Of a stretch of DNA of 30,278 nucleotides, positions 14,660 through 22,999 are shown in pieces (positions within the stretch are counted from its first letter, which is position 1; every line of letters starts with the position of its first letter). A program made the position numbers and the translations under genes. The notes below the pieces were generated by a model. The model searched no databases, was not told where the DNA came from, and worked only from the letters and a program-made list of their open reading frames with translations. Source of the DNA: Chitinophagaceae bacterium (GTDB taxonomy: Bacteria > Bacteroidota > Bacteroidia > Chitinophagales > Chitinophagaceae). Where the stretch lies: assembly GCA_947468255.1 (NCBI GenBank), contig CANIMM010000005.1, positions 1-30,278 of the forward strand, written 5' to 3'.

Positions 14660-17215
14660 TTACAAATTGAGAAATAAACAAAGCCCATAGCAATCAATCT
14701 TGTACTGAATCCCGCCGAAGGACAAAGGTATTTCCCTTTCTTCGCCATTCTGCTGTTCCCCACTAATGGATGATGTAAGTGGAGATGTTTTTTTAATAAC
14801 TGTATCACTCTTTACACCCCAGGCAAAAAACATGTCAAAAATGCTAGCCTTCGCAGAGTCTGCCGGCAATGACAAATGAATGGTCATCATTTCTAACTTA
14901 GCTTGGTAAGCAGCAAGTTCTTTTTCATTTTGATAAGAGGACAGTGATGCGAGTCGGAAATTTTTATTGCCTTTAAAAACATCCAATAAGCTAGCATCTC
15001 CCGTTAGGGATACATATGCCTTTACAGCCAATGACTTGATATGAGCATCCACGAGATTAAAGTTTTTCATCACAATATCCTTCAACCTCATTTCCGGCTC
15101 CAAATGGTTGAAAAAGAAATACTCATTTAATTTTTCCTTTTTAGCAGATAGCGATATATCCAACAATAGCGGTACGGCCATTTTTTTCATCTCACTGTCT
15201 AGTATATTTTCGAGCAACTCAACAGCGAATACTTCATTCTCAGTCGATTGCGCCCTTTTTAACCAAATTTCTTCGGTTATATTAATCCCAACTGGGTCGT
15301 ACAATATCTTGAATAACTGAAATAATTGAACAATTTTTTGTTCCCTTAGGTTGGTAAGCAGCCCATCAATTTCAATATTGTCAAGCTTGGCTATATCTGA
15401 TAAAGAGCACTCTATCCATACAATATCCTCGATACAACCCTTACAAAGACCCGAAAAATAAAAGCGATCAGCAGGGGTACATTGCACGGGTACTTGGTTG
15501 ATATTTTTCAGCAACTCATATTGAAGAATGCTACTCAAAGATTCGAAATTGTCTCTTAATAATTTAAATTTCATTTCTTCACTAAGAAAACGACTGTATT
15601 GAATCACCGACATCCTCGAAAGGAAATTTTCATTGGTAAACAAAAGTGTACTGCACTTACTTACAAATGGCCCCTGCTCCATTTGTGAATTATCTCTAAA
15701 AGCAAGCGGATTGTAATGGATAATTTGCTGGGCAAAAAACTCCGCGTTACCGTTCTGTAATTGACTGTTGAATTTGCCTACCGTTTCTACAAGTGATAAA
15801 ATCTCCTGGTCCGTTTGCGCCACTGAATTAAATTGATCAACCCATTGTTGAGTGTTGGTTAATTCCAATTTTGCTTCAGATACTACAACATCTGTATTTT
15901 TTAGAAATGCCTGTATTTTTTGTCTGTACTGACTGTAAAGCTTGTTCGAAAATAGCAGCCAAAGGAAGTAAAAAAAAAGGCAAAAACCTGTAAGTATATA
16001 AAGGCTTAGATAAAGATCAAATCCCTTGAACAGAAAGGACAATAATAGTAAAATCAGACCCGAGGCAATGGTAGCAACCTGGGTCAGTGAACCATCTATG
16101 AGTGTTTGCAATTTTGCCCTTTCGCCTGGCTTGGTTACTTGATACAAAACCCGCATACTAGGCACGGTGATCCCCTTTCTGACCACCCGCTCCAGCCATT
16201 TATTGAGCAGTAAGAAGGCTATGATAAAAATATATACTGAGTTAAAAATGGTGCCGGATGTAAACCCTAAAATAGCACTACCCACCAGCAGTAAAGGGAG
16301 AATTAGCAAGGATAGTTTCATCCCTAAAACATTCAGGAATCGGGAAGAGAATAAGGAAAAAAGAAGCTCCCCCAATTTGATTACTGTAAAGATTGCTGAC
16401 ACCACTATAGCTGTTTCAATATTATTTTCTGTTGCTACAAATTTCACCGACAAGAGGTAGGCATAATCTGCCAAATAAATGGCTATCACAGAAAAAAGGG
16501 TGCATACCCCCAATATTAGAAAATACCTATCCTTCCATAAATAGTAGAAATTGATTGCAACTGGAGATTTGGACAATTGAATTTGTGAACTCACTATGGG
16601 ATTCGAGCCAGCCAACTTGAATATAGGAATAAGTGAAAGCAAAATGGCAACGGCTGTAACCAACAAAAGATAATGACTAGACCCTAGTATTTTCACTAAA
16701 ACTGGAATGGTCAAATACGCCAGAATAGATGCAATCACTTCCCCAAGTCCAATGAATGCAAGCAGACGTTTACTTTGAGCAAGGTTAAAAATGCGGAGAC
16801 TAATAGTAGAATATGTAAGTGAAAACAGCGAGGAAAACGGCGTAATACAAACAAACCCTATAAAAGCCACCAAATGAGTGATCACATCTGCTACATTGCC
16901 AAAAATACGAGCTGTAAATAACCCAATACAAATGATTGAATACAATGCACTACTGATAACGATGCTCTTGATTAAACCATAATGATGCAATAACTTCTTG
17001 TAAAGCATCACAATTAAATACCCCACCAGACCAGATAAAATATATGCAAAAGGCAATTGAGACAGACTCAATTGCTTAATAAAAAAGCTACTAGTAGACA
17101 CGAAAAAAAAGGAAGTAGCCAATCCTGTTAGAAAAGATTGCAGAAACAGTCTGTAAACAGTTGTTTTTTCGGACTGCTTAATATCTATGTTAAAACGATG
17201 GAGAATAAACTTCAC
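14660..17215 (-). CDS. NTT/MFS-like 12-helix transporter fused to a long cytosolic helical domain
   Basis: The start is a GTG at 17215, six bases after the TonB receptor stop; an in-frame stop lies just upstream, so no longer reading is possible. Residues 20-425 contain about twelve membrane helices. The segment KWLERVVRKGITVPSMRVLY (339-358) plus KPGERAKLQTLIDGSLTQVA (362-381) resembles the ATP/ADP translocase (NTT/Tlc) and related MFS proteins, which carry an R-K-x-x-x-x-P...L-Y-x-x...R-x-K-x-x-I-D-G pattern. Residues 425-851 are soluble and mostly helical, consistent with HEAT-like repeats but without a clear consensus. Family knowledge suggests movement of a nucleotide or a related metabolite; the ligand here is unknown. 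It is the last gene of a five-gene operon headed by a RyR protein. Confidence 0.65.
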   Translation of the reverse strand: MKFILHRFNIDIKQSEKTTVYRLFLQSFLTGLATSFFFVSTSSFFIKQLSLSQLPFAYILSGLVGYLIVMLYKKLLHHYGLIKSIVISSALYSIICIGLFTARIFGNVADVITHLVAFIGFVCITPFSSLFSLTYSTISLRIFNLAQSKRLLAFIGLGEVIASILAYLTIPVLVKILGSSHYLLLVTAVAILLSLIPIFKLAGSNPIVSSQIQLSKSPVAINFYYLWKDRYFLILGVCTLFSVIAIYLADYAYLLSVKFVATENNIETAIVVSAIFTVIKLGELLFSLFSSRFLNVLGMKLSLLILPLLLVGSAILGFTSGTIFNSVYIFIIAFLLLNKWLERVVRKGITVPSMRVLYQVTKPGERAKLQTLIDGSLTQVATIASGLILLLLSFLFKGFDLYLSLYILTGFCLFFYFLWLLFSNKLYSQYRQKIQAFLKNTDVVVSEAKLELTNTQQWVDQFNSVAQTDQEILSLVETVGKFNSQLQNGNAEFFAQQIIHYNPLAFRDNSQMEQGPFVSKCSTLLFTNENFLSRMSVIQYSRFLSEEMKFKLLRDNFESLSSILQYELLKNINQVPVQCTPADRFYFSGLCKGCIEDIVWIECSLSDIAKLDNIEIDGLLTNLREQKIVQLFQLFKILYDPVGINITEEIWLKRAQSTENEVFAVELLENILDSEMKKMAVPLLLDISLSAKKEKLNEYFFFNHLEPEMRLKDIVMKNFNLVDAHIKSLAVKAYVSLTGDASLLDVFKGNKNFRLASLSSYQNEKELAAYQAKLEMMTIHLSLPADSAKASIFDMFFAWGVKSDTVIKKTSPLTSSISGEQQNGEEREIPLSFGGIQYKIDCYGLCLFLNL

Positions 17216-17221
17216 GTATTG

Positions 17222-19906
17222 TTATTTACTAATGTTAAAGATCAATTGACCCTGAAACATTCGGCCATATTGTGGAATAATAGGGGCATAAGTTATATTG
17301 TCTGCCGAACGTATACCTGGGGAATAATAAAGCTTGTCAAACAGATTCGTACAACCTGCCTGAAGCCTTACCCAAGAAAACACTTGGAATCCAACATTGA
17401 TATGAAAGATTGTAAATCCATCGATGAGGGTTAAAGGATTGTCAACCACACTTGTACTTTTACCGGTAGGCTTGCTACCTACACCATTTACCCTGAAATT
17501 CAGGTTGAGTCGATCTCGGGGCAATAAGGTGACATTTACACCTACATTAGCCGAATAATCTGCTATATCACCCGTACGCTTTGTCAAAGAATCGGCTTTT
17601 GTTATATTGGATTGCAGGGTAACTGTTGGATTTGTATAGGTTGCATTTCCAAAAAGGGAAAACGTTTTATTTAGCTGAATTTGAGTACTCAACTGCAACC
17701 CCGAAATATTTGATTTGCCAAGGGCATCAAAACGATTGGTAAGAACTCCGGTGGTGGGCATAGTGTAACTAACCAATGCCAGGGTATTGTTATAAAAGGC
17801 CTTATAATAAGCCAACTGCACATATGAAGCAGGATCATTTTTCTTAAAGTTGAATTGTGCTGAAAATTCCAGATTTTTAACTTTTTCCGGTTGTAGAGTG
17901 GGGTTATTGGCTAACCTAGTTGCAGAATAGGAAAATTTATTAAAGCTGGATGCATCCATGAATGCCTCAGCATAGATGGCTTTAAAAACCATTTTTCCGG
18001 GGTAGTATACTACCGCTAAACGGGGATTGAAGATAGATCCATAACCAGCTACTTCCCTAAACCTGTTAAAATCCCAGCGATAAGCCATCGACATATTAAG
18101 GTGTCTTTTCAGGTCCTGGAAATTTAACTGCGAATAAGCGCCTACCGTGTAGGGAATAAAATTATTACCTCCCGGTAGCAGATTTCCATTGTTAACCAAT
18201 CCAAACTGCATTGCAGGATCAACAGAACCTTTCGCATAATCACCTTGGTTATTCCCTGTCCTGAATTCCCCTCCACTATTCAAATCAAATTTTTCACTGA
18301 ATTTATATTGCAATTTAAACTCCGTCTTAAACTGATTAGAACCCACGAAATAATAAGTGGGGGCAAAAGTGGGCAATTTGGTGCCATTGCTTTTTACTAG
18401 GTCATAAAAGGAAATTGCCTTATTGCCATAGCCCCTAAAACTGGTCGATTTTGAATTGTCACCCAAATCGGTTCCCCTAAAATAGGTGAAATTCGAGAAG
18501 GTTACCCGCTCAGAAATAATCTTTTCGTACTTGCAATAAATGTAATATTGACGCATTTGCCAGTTGGTCAATTCATTATTGACTGTTACGGCTCGATTTA
18601 CATAGTCGCCAATCGAACCCTCATTTTTATTCCAATACTCAAATCCAAAATTAAAATCTCCAAAACGTGCTTTACCTGAAAAATAAACATCATTAATAGA
18701 GTTGTCAAATACCGCCGTGTTAACCCCTCTAAAAGGGCCCGCATAGCCAACATTATCAAGCTCCCCCGCCTTGGCCAATGCATACGGCAAGGCGAAAAGC
18801 GAACTCGAGTCGGAGCTGATTCCGAAATATTTTTTCGTGGGATCCGCGCTCAAAAACTTGAGAACAGTATCACGTTTGGGATTTTTAATTAAGAAATTCT
18901 TGCTGTAAACACTAGATTCCTGATTGATAGGGCCATTCCACCTGCTATACTTTGACAGGTCCAGATTGTCTGATTTGTATACCCTCCCTGTTAAAGAAAA
19001 GAAAACGTCCTTATTGACATGCTTGGCAATATTAAGATCAACATAACTGGTATTTAGGGAGCTTTTACCAGAGGATATATTTACAGCAAGTGTCTTAGCC
19101 TTAGCTCCACTAGCATTTCTGCTGAAAGGAAAATAATCCTCTTCATTATTGGTTACAATATTAATTACCCCCACAAATGCATTGGCACCGTAAATGGTAG
19201 AAGCCGGACCATAAATCACTTCTACTCGCTTTACATTAATTACAGGAAACTGTTTACTGATCATGGCGGCATTGGACCATATTTCATTGCTTTCAACACC
19301 ATCTACCAGCAGCAGGGTCCTTTCCGTCATCGTTGCAGAGCGATAGCCTCGCTGGTATACGGTAGAAAAAGTAATGCCAAAATTTCTTGATATATCAAAT
19401 CCAGGTAGATCGTATAAAACTGATTCGATATCTTGATAGCCTCTATTTTGAATATCTTTTGCTGTAATAATTTGGATGGTAGCGGGCGCTAAATTGATAT
19501 CTTCCGCCTTTTTAGAAACTGAAGAAATCAAGTTGGCACGCAACACTTGTCGAATATACAATACCTCCAACCTAAAACGAATAGGATCGTTTGCATAAGG
19601 TTCAAAATTATCTTGCAATAGCAGCAGCTTTTTGATGTTATTATCGGCTAACACTACAGAATCCTTTGCCAAATAACTCATCGAAAGCAAGCGGTATGCC
19701 TGAAATTTTTCGTTATAGTTATAACCATTTACGCTCAGGCACTTTTCTAGTGTAGTTACACACTCTTCGAAACGACCAATGGAATAGTAATCTCCAGCGG
19801 CATCCAGCGAGGATGCGCCACAATTATCTTGAGCCCTCACTGTTGCAAACGGTATTGCAAGTACGAAAAAAAAGGTCATCAAACGATTCAATAAAAACTT
19901 CGGCAT
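17222..19906 (-). CDS. TonB-dependent outer-membrane receptor with TPR-like N-terminal region
   Basis: This 894-residue protein has a signal peptide (1-25, cut after VRA). Residues 30-125 form paired helices of TPR type (for example AAGDYYSIGRFEECVTTLEK, then AYRLLSMSYLAKD). The plug domain covers about 138-254: APATIQIITAKDIQNRGYQD, LLLVDGVESNEIWS, VKRVEVIYGPASTIYGANAF and VGVINIVT. The rest is a beta-barrel rich in alternating aromatic strands, ending GQLIFNISK. Most Bacteroidota receptors begin with a CarboxypepD_reg-like domain; this one has the TPR-like region instead. It should take up an unknown ligand with TonB energy. It lies four bases after the nSTAND/WD40 gene and six before a transporter gene, so it is part of the same operon. 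Confidence 0.88.
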   Translation of the reverse strand: MPKFLLNRLMTFFFVLAIPFATVRAQDNCGASSLDAAGDYYSIGRFEECVTTLEKCLSVNGYNYNEKFQAYRLLSMSYLAKDSVVLADNNIKKLLLLQDNFEPYANDPIRFRLEVLYIRQVLRANLISSVSKKAEDINLAPATIQIITAKDIQNRGYQDIESVLYDLPGFDISRNFGITFSTVYQRGYRSATMTERTLLLVDGVESNEIWSNAAMISKQFPVINVKRVEVIYGPASTIYGANAFVGVINIVTNNEEDYFPFSRNASGAKAKTLAVNISSGKSSLNTSYVDLNIAKHVNKDVFFSLTGRVYKSDNLDLSKYSRWNGPINQESSVYSKNFLIKNPKRDTVLKFLSADPTKKYFGISSDSSSLFALPYALAKAGELDNVGYAGPFRGVNTAVFDNSINDVYFSGKARFGDFNFGFEYWNKNEGSIGDYVNRAVTVNNELTNWQMRQYYIYCKYEKIISERVTFSNFTYFRGTDLGDNSKSTSFRGYGNKAISFYDLVKSNGTKLPTFAPTYYFVGSNQFKTEFKLQYKFSEKFDLNSGGEFRTGNNQGDYAKGSVDPAMQFGLVNNGNLLPGGNNFIPYTVGAYSQLNFQDLKRHLNMSMAYRWDFNRFREVAGYGSIFNPRLAVVYYPGKMVFKAIYAEAFMDASSFNKFSYSATRLANNPTLQPEKVKNLEFSAQFNFKKNDPASYVQLAYYKAFYNNTLALVSYTMPTTGVLTNRFDALGKSNISGLQLSTQIQLNKTFSLFGNATYTNPTVTLQSNITKADSLTKRTGDIADYSANVGVNVTLLPRDRLNLNFRVNGVGSKPTGKSTSVVDNPLTLIDGFTIFHINVGFQVFSWVRLQAGCTNLFDKLYYSPGIRSADNITYAPIIPQYGRMFQGQLIFNISK

Positions 19907-19910
19907 ACAA

Positions 19911-22900
19911 TTATTTTTTACTCAAATTTTGGTATAAATCGGCCATCACAGGTTTCCAGGCAATTAAGCGGTTATCTTCACTACAGGAAATAAGCCACTG
20001 GGCATCTGCACTATATTGAAGCCCGTAAATCCATTTCGCGTGACCTTTCAAGGTTAACACATCTTCTGTATTCTTTTCACTAAATAAAGAACGAACATCA
20101 ATCAATTTAATGGTCTGGTCTCCACTTCCACTTGCCAGTTGAAGACGACCTGTACTGACTTTAGCGAATCGAAGAGAATTTACACTCGACAAATGCAATG
20201 CAGGACTTACTTCCTTTTTGGTTTTGGTATCCCGAATCCATACACGCCCATCATAGGTTCCGGCAGCAAGAAATGCTTCGGAATCATCGACTGCCAGACT
20301 AATTATTTTAGAATTCACCTTAAAGGTATTGACTGCCGGCTGTCCCAGCTCCTGCCAACTGTTATACAAAGAAATCGTATTGCCAGAAGCAGTATACACA
20401 TGCCCTGATTTTGTCATCAACATATCGGTGATATTGGAAGACTTAATCGTAAATGTTGGAGAAATAGTAGCCCCGATTTTATAATTGGTGATCCCTACAT
20501 TACTTAACAATAAAAACCCGTCTGAACCAGTAAACACTAAGGCCCTTGCAAACCCTGCAAATGTAAATGCTGAAACCACCTTGAACTGACTAGCTGAAGA
20601 GATGTCTACTAAAAATCCATGTTCACTTGCAGTAAGTACCAACAATTTGGTACCATCCGCAGAGCAAGCTATTGTTCGGATAGGCTCATTAAAATTATAG
20701 CTTGCTTTTGACTGCCATCCACTTGCAGTCATATCAGCAGAAAGTAACATCCCTTGCTCATCACCAGAGAAAAAAGTAGAGGTAGCGGGTTTACCGCATA
20801 CCACCCTCACCGGATACTTGTGTTGAAAAAATTGATTCCGCAACTGAAAGTCGTAGACCCAATTGGATTGAAGTGCGTTAAAGATGTCTGAATTTTGAAT
20901 CGGTCCTTTGTTGTTAGCATTTAATTGATATGCTTCAATGGCCTTCAGCTTGCTTTGTTCTACCTTTTTTTCATTCAATAACAATAGGGACTCATAGGCA
21001 AGATTTCTACTTTCGGAAAGGTCCTTTAACCGGTTCGATGTCTTCTTTTCATCATTGGCTAGTTGCTCATTTGCATTAGCGAGGGCTGTCTGCTTTTGTG
21101 CGATAGTTTGCTGCTCCCGGGCCAGCTTTTCACTAACCTGAGCGGCTAATCGCTCCCTTTCTGCATTAGCCTGTTGCTGTTCCGCAATAGTCTTTTGCAC
21201 AATAGCTTCCTGTCTGCTACGCTCTGCTTTTATTTTCTCTTTATCAGCAATGTTTTTTTGCTCAATGGCTGCCTCTCTACTCTTAACGGCAGACTGCTTT
21301 TCCATGACCGCCACTTCTTTACTTTGTTCCGCTTTTTTCCTTTCAACAACTGCCAAATGCTGACTTTGCTCGGCCTCAGAGGTTTTCTTTTGGGCGATGG
21401 TTGTTTGCGTGGCAGCTTCGATTTTGAGTTGATAGGCAATAAGGGCCAAAAATAAAGCAACCACTGCAACAAGCGACACTATGATTGCTACTCTTCTAAC
21501 CCTACGTAGCCTGCGTTTTTGTAACTCCTCCTTATGCAGAATTTCCTGTTCAAATTGCTGTTTGCTATATTCTAGAAAGTGAATCGCCTTTTCATAAATA
21601 CTGTTGTAGCGCTGGGCCCATATTTTGTTAGGTTGGTTTTCATTTTTCCAATTCCAAGCAACCTGCAATTCAGGGTCACGCCATAACCCACCCCTGCCCT
21701 CTTCATAGAGCACTGCTGCATCACTGAGTCGTATGTAAACCTGGGCGGATTCATTTTCGGTATCCACCCAAAGCATCAACTTCACCCATACCCGCATGAT
21801 ACTTTCATGAGATATATCAATAATGGAAGATTCAGTAAGTGGTATATTTTGTGGTGGCATTAAAAAAGCCCTGCCCTCTTTTCTAAATACTTCTATCACA
21901 GAGGAGACCTCAGCAAAACTGGCATTCGAAATTTGACACAACTCAGACATTCGGCTCGGACGCCGAATCCCCCTAGAATCAGATCCTTTATCGGTAAGCG
22001 TCTTAAAAATACTTTCACAAATCCTACGTTCCTTATCCGTGGTAAGTTCCGCATAAGCTTCCTCTGCATGCTGGGAAAGCGCATTTTGCATTGTACCAAT
22101 CGCCTCGTAGTCAACAAAATCAATTTCAGTTCCCTTGTTCCCCTTCTTTTTCTTCCATAAGTCCCAGGTTCGCATCAATGAATGCTGAAGAATGGGTAAC
22201 TGGTCTGGATTATCCCCTACATCATTCAAAAGCAAGTTCAATAATCTTTGACTAATCTTAGCATTGGCAACAGCAATTGGCCCTGTGATTGCCTCCTTGC
22301 GCTCTTCTCTTGTCATGCGAGGCACCAAGTAATTACCATCATTGATTGCCTCCGGTAACCCCCTAAACTCTGTACAGTCACTTAAAAAATCAGACCGCAT
22401 CGTAAACACAATAAAGATGGGGAAATCTGTTTGGCTGGTAGCCTTTAACAACAGATTGATAAACGCAACTGAATCTCGTTTACCCTCCTTCGAATCTTGC
22501 TCGAATTTACTAAAACGGAAAATCTCTTCAAACTGATCGACCAGAATCAATAAGTTATTAGTTTTAGAAATACCGGATTGCTTATATGCTTCCACCAAAC
22601 CATTGCTACTTCGTCGAAGCGTGCTTTCAGTCATTGCCCTTATAGTGCCAAGTTCCTCTCCGCTCTGCTCTTCATTTAAAACACCGGGGGTTACAATAGC
22701 CTGGGCCATATTTCCAATAGGATTATTCCCAGGCCTAAAAGAACATATGCGCCAAGAAGAACCAGCACCTGACATAAAACCACTTTGTAAAGATGGTATT
22801 AATCCAGATTTCACTAAGGAAGACTTACCACTTCCTGATGAACCTATTACAGCTATAAAACGAGTAGTTCTAAGCTTTGTAACCAATTCATCGACCTGTT

Positions 22901-22988
22901 TCTCTCTTCCAAAGAACAATATATCTTCATCTTCTTCAAAAGCACGTAAACCTGGAAACGGATTACTTATTGCAGTTTCATTAAACAT
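19911..22988 (-). CDS. nSTAND1-type STAND NTPase with transmembrane helix, coiled coil and WD40 propeller
   Basis: This protein has 1025 residues. NPFPGLRAFEEDE...FFGRE (9-29) is the entry motif of the nSTAND1 family. Walker A is GSSGSGKS (49-56), Walker B is LILVDQFEE (147-155), and TMRSDF (196-201) is the sensor arginine region. A winged-helix-like region follows to about 470. A basic KRRLRRVRR precedes one membrane helix (499-519), then comes a coiled coil with a strict 14-residue period (539-650), then a WD40 propeller (about 725-1015) with GSGDQTIKLIDV and LKGHAKWIYGLQYSADAQW. By the positive-inside rule the NTPase is cytosolic and the propeller periplasmic. STAND proteins act as ligand-triggered oligomerising switches. 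The gene lies nine bases after the TIR gene, with an AAGGA ribosome-binding site. Confidence 0.9.
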   Translation of the reverse strand: MFNETAISNPFPGLRAFEEDEDILFFGREKQVDELVTKLRTTRFIAVIGSSGSGKSSLVKSGLIPSLQSGFMSGAGSSWRICSFRPGNNPIGNMAQAIVTPGVLNEEQSGEELGTIRAMTESTLRRSSNGLVEAYKQSGISKTNNLLILVDQFEEIFRFSKFEQDSKEGKRDSVAFINLLLKATSQTDFPIFIVFTMRSDFLSDCTEFRGLPEAINDGNYLVPRMTREERKEAITGPIAVANAKISQRLLNLLLNDVGDNPDQLPILQHSLMRTWDLWKKKKGNKGTEIDFVDYEAIGTMQNALSQHAEEAYAELTTDKERRICESIFKTLTDKGSDSRGIRRPSRMSELCQISNASFAEVSSVIEVFRKEGRAFLMPPQNIPLTESSIIDISHESIMRVWVKLMLWVDTENESAQVYIRLSDAAVLYEEGRGGLWRDPELQVAWNWKNENQPNKIWAQRYNSIYEKAIHFLEYSKQQFEQEILHKEELQKRRLRRVRRVAIIVSLVAVVALFLALIAYQLKIEAATQTTIAQKKTSEAEQSQHLAVVERKKAEQSKEVAVMEKQSAVKSREAAIEQKNIADKEKIKAERSRQEAIVQKTIAEQQQANAERERLAAQVSEKLAREQQTIAQKQTALANANEQLANDEKKTSNRLKDLSESRNLAYESLLLLNEKKVEQSKLKAIEAYQLNANNKGPIQNSDIFNALQSNWVYDFQLRNQFFQHKYPVRVVCGKPATSTFFSGDEQGMLLSADMTASGWQSKASYNFNEPIRTIACSADGTKLLVLTASEHGFLVDISSASQFKVVSAFTFAGFARALVFTGSDGFLLLSNVGITNYKIGATISPTFTIKSSNITDMLMTKSGHVYTASGNTISLYNSWQELGQPAVNTFKVNSKIISLAVDDSEAFLAAGTYDGRVWIRDTKTKKEVSPALHLSSVNSLRFAKVSTGRLQLASGSGDQTIKLIDVRSLFSEKNTEDVLTLKGHAKWIYGLQYSADAQWLISCSEDNRLIAWKPVMADLYQNLSKK
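21039..21374 (-). repeat. 42-base (14-residue) periodic coiled-coil repeats within the STAND gene
   Basis: Residues 539-650 of the STAND protein split into units of 14: AEQSQHLAVVERKK, AEQSKEVAVMEKQS, AVKSREAAIEQKNI, then a 7-residue ADKEKIK, then AERSRQEAIVQKTI, AEQQQANAERERLA, AQVSEKLAREQQTI, AQKQTALANANEQL and a 7-residue ANDEKKT. Each begins with Ala at a core position and is two heptads long, with two single-heptad insertions. The DNA units have diverged, so this is an old protein repeat and not a recent tandem duplication. Confidence 0.7.
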
Positions 22989-22994
22989 AATTTG

Positions 22995-22999
22995 TCCTT
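22995..22999 (-). promoter_or_regulatory. Ribosome-binding site of the STAND gene
   Basis: The minus strand reads AAGGA here, overlapping the TAA stop of the TIR gene (TAAGGA) and lying seven bases before the ATG at 22988. Strong Shine-Dalgarno sites are uncommon in this window, so this one supports efficient coupled translation of the TIR and STAND genes. Confidence 0.5.

Noticed and set aside
21174..21455. Plus-strand open frame of 93 codons opposite the coiled-coil repeats
   Set aside because: It is the shadow of a repetitive Ala/Glu/Lys-rich coding stretch, which gives long open frames and hydrophobic translations on the opposite strand.
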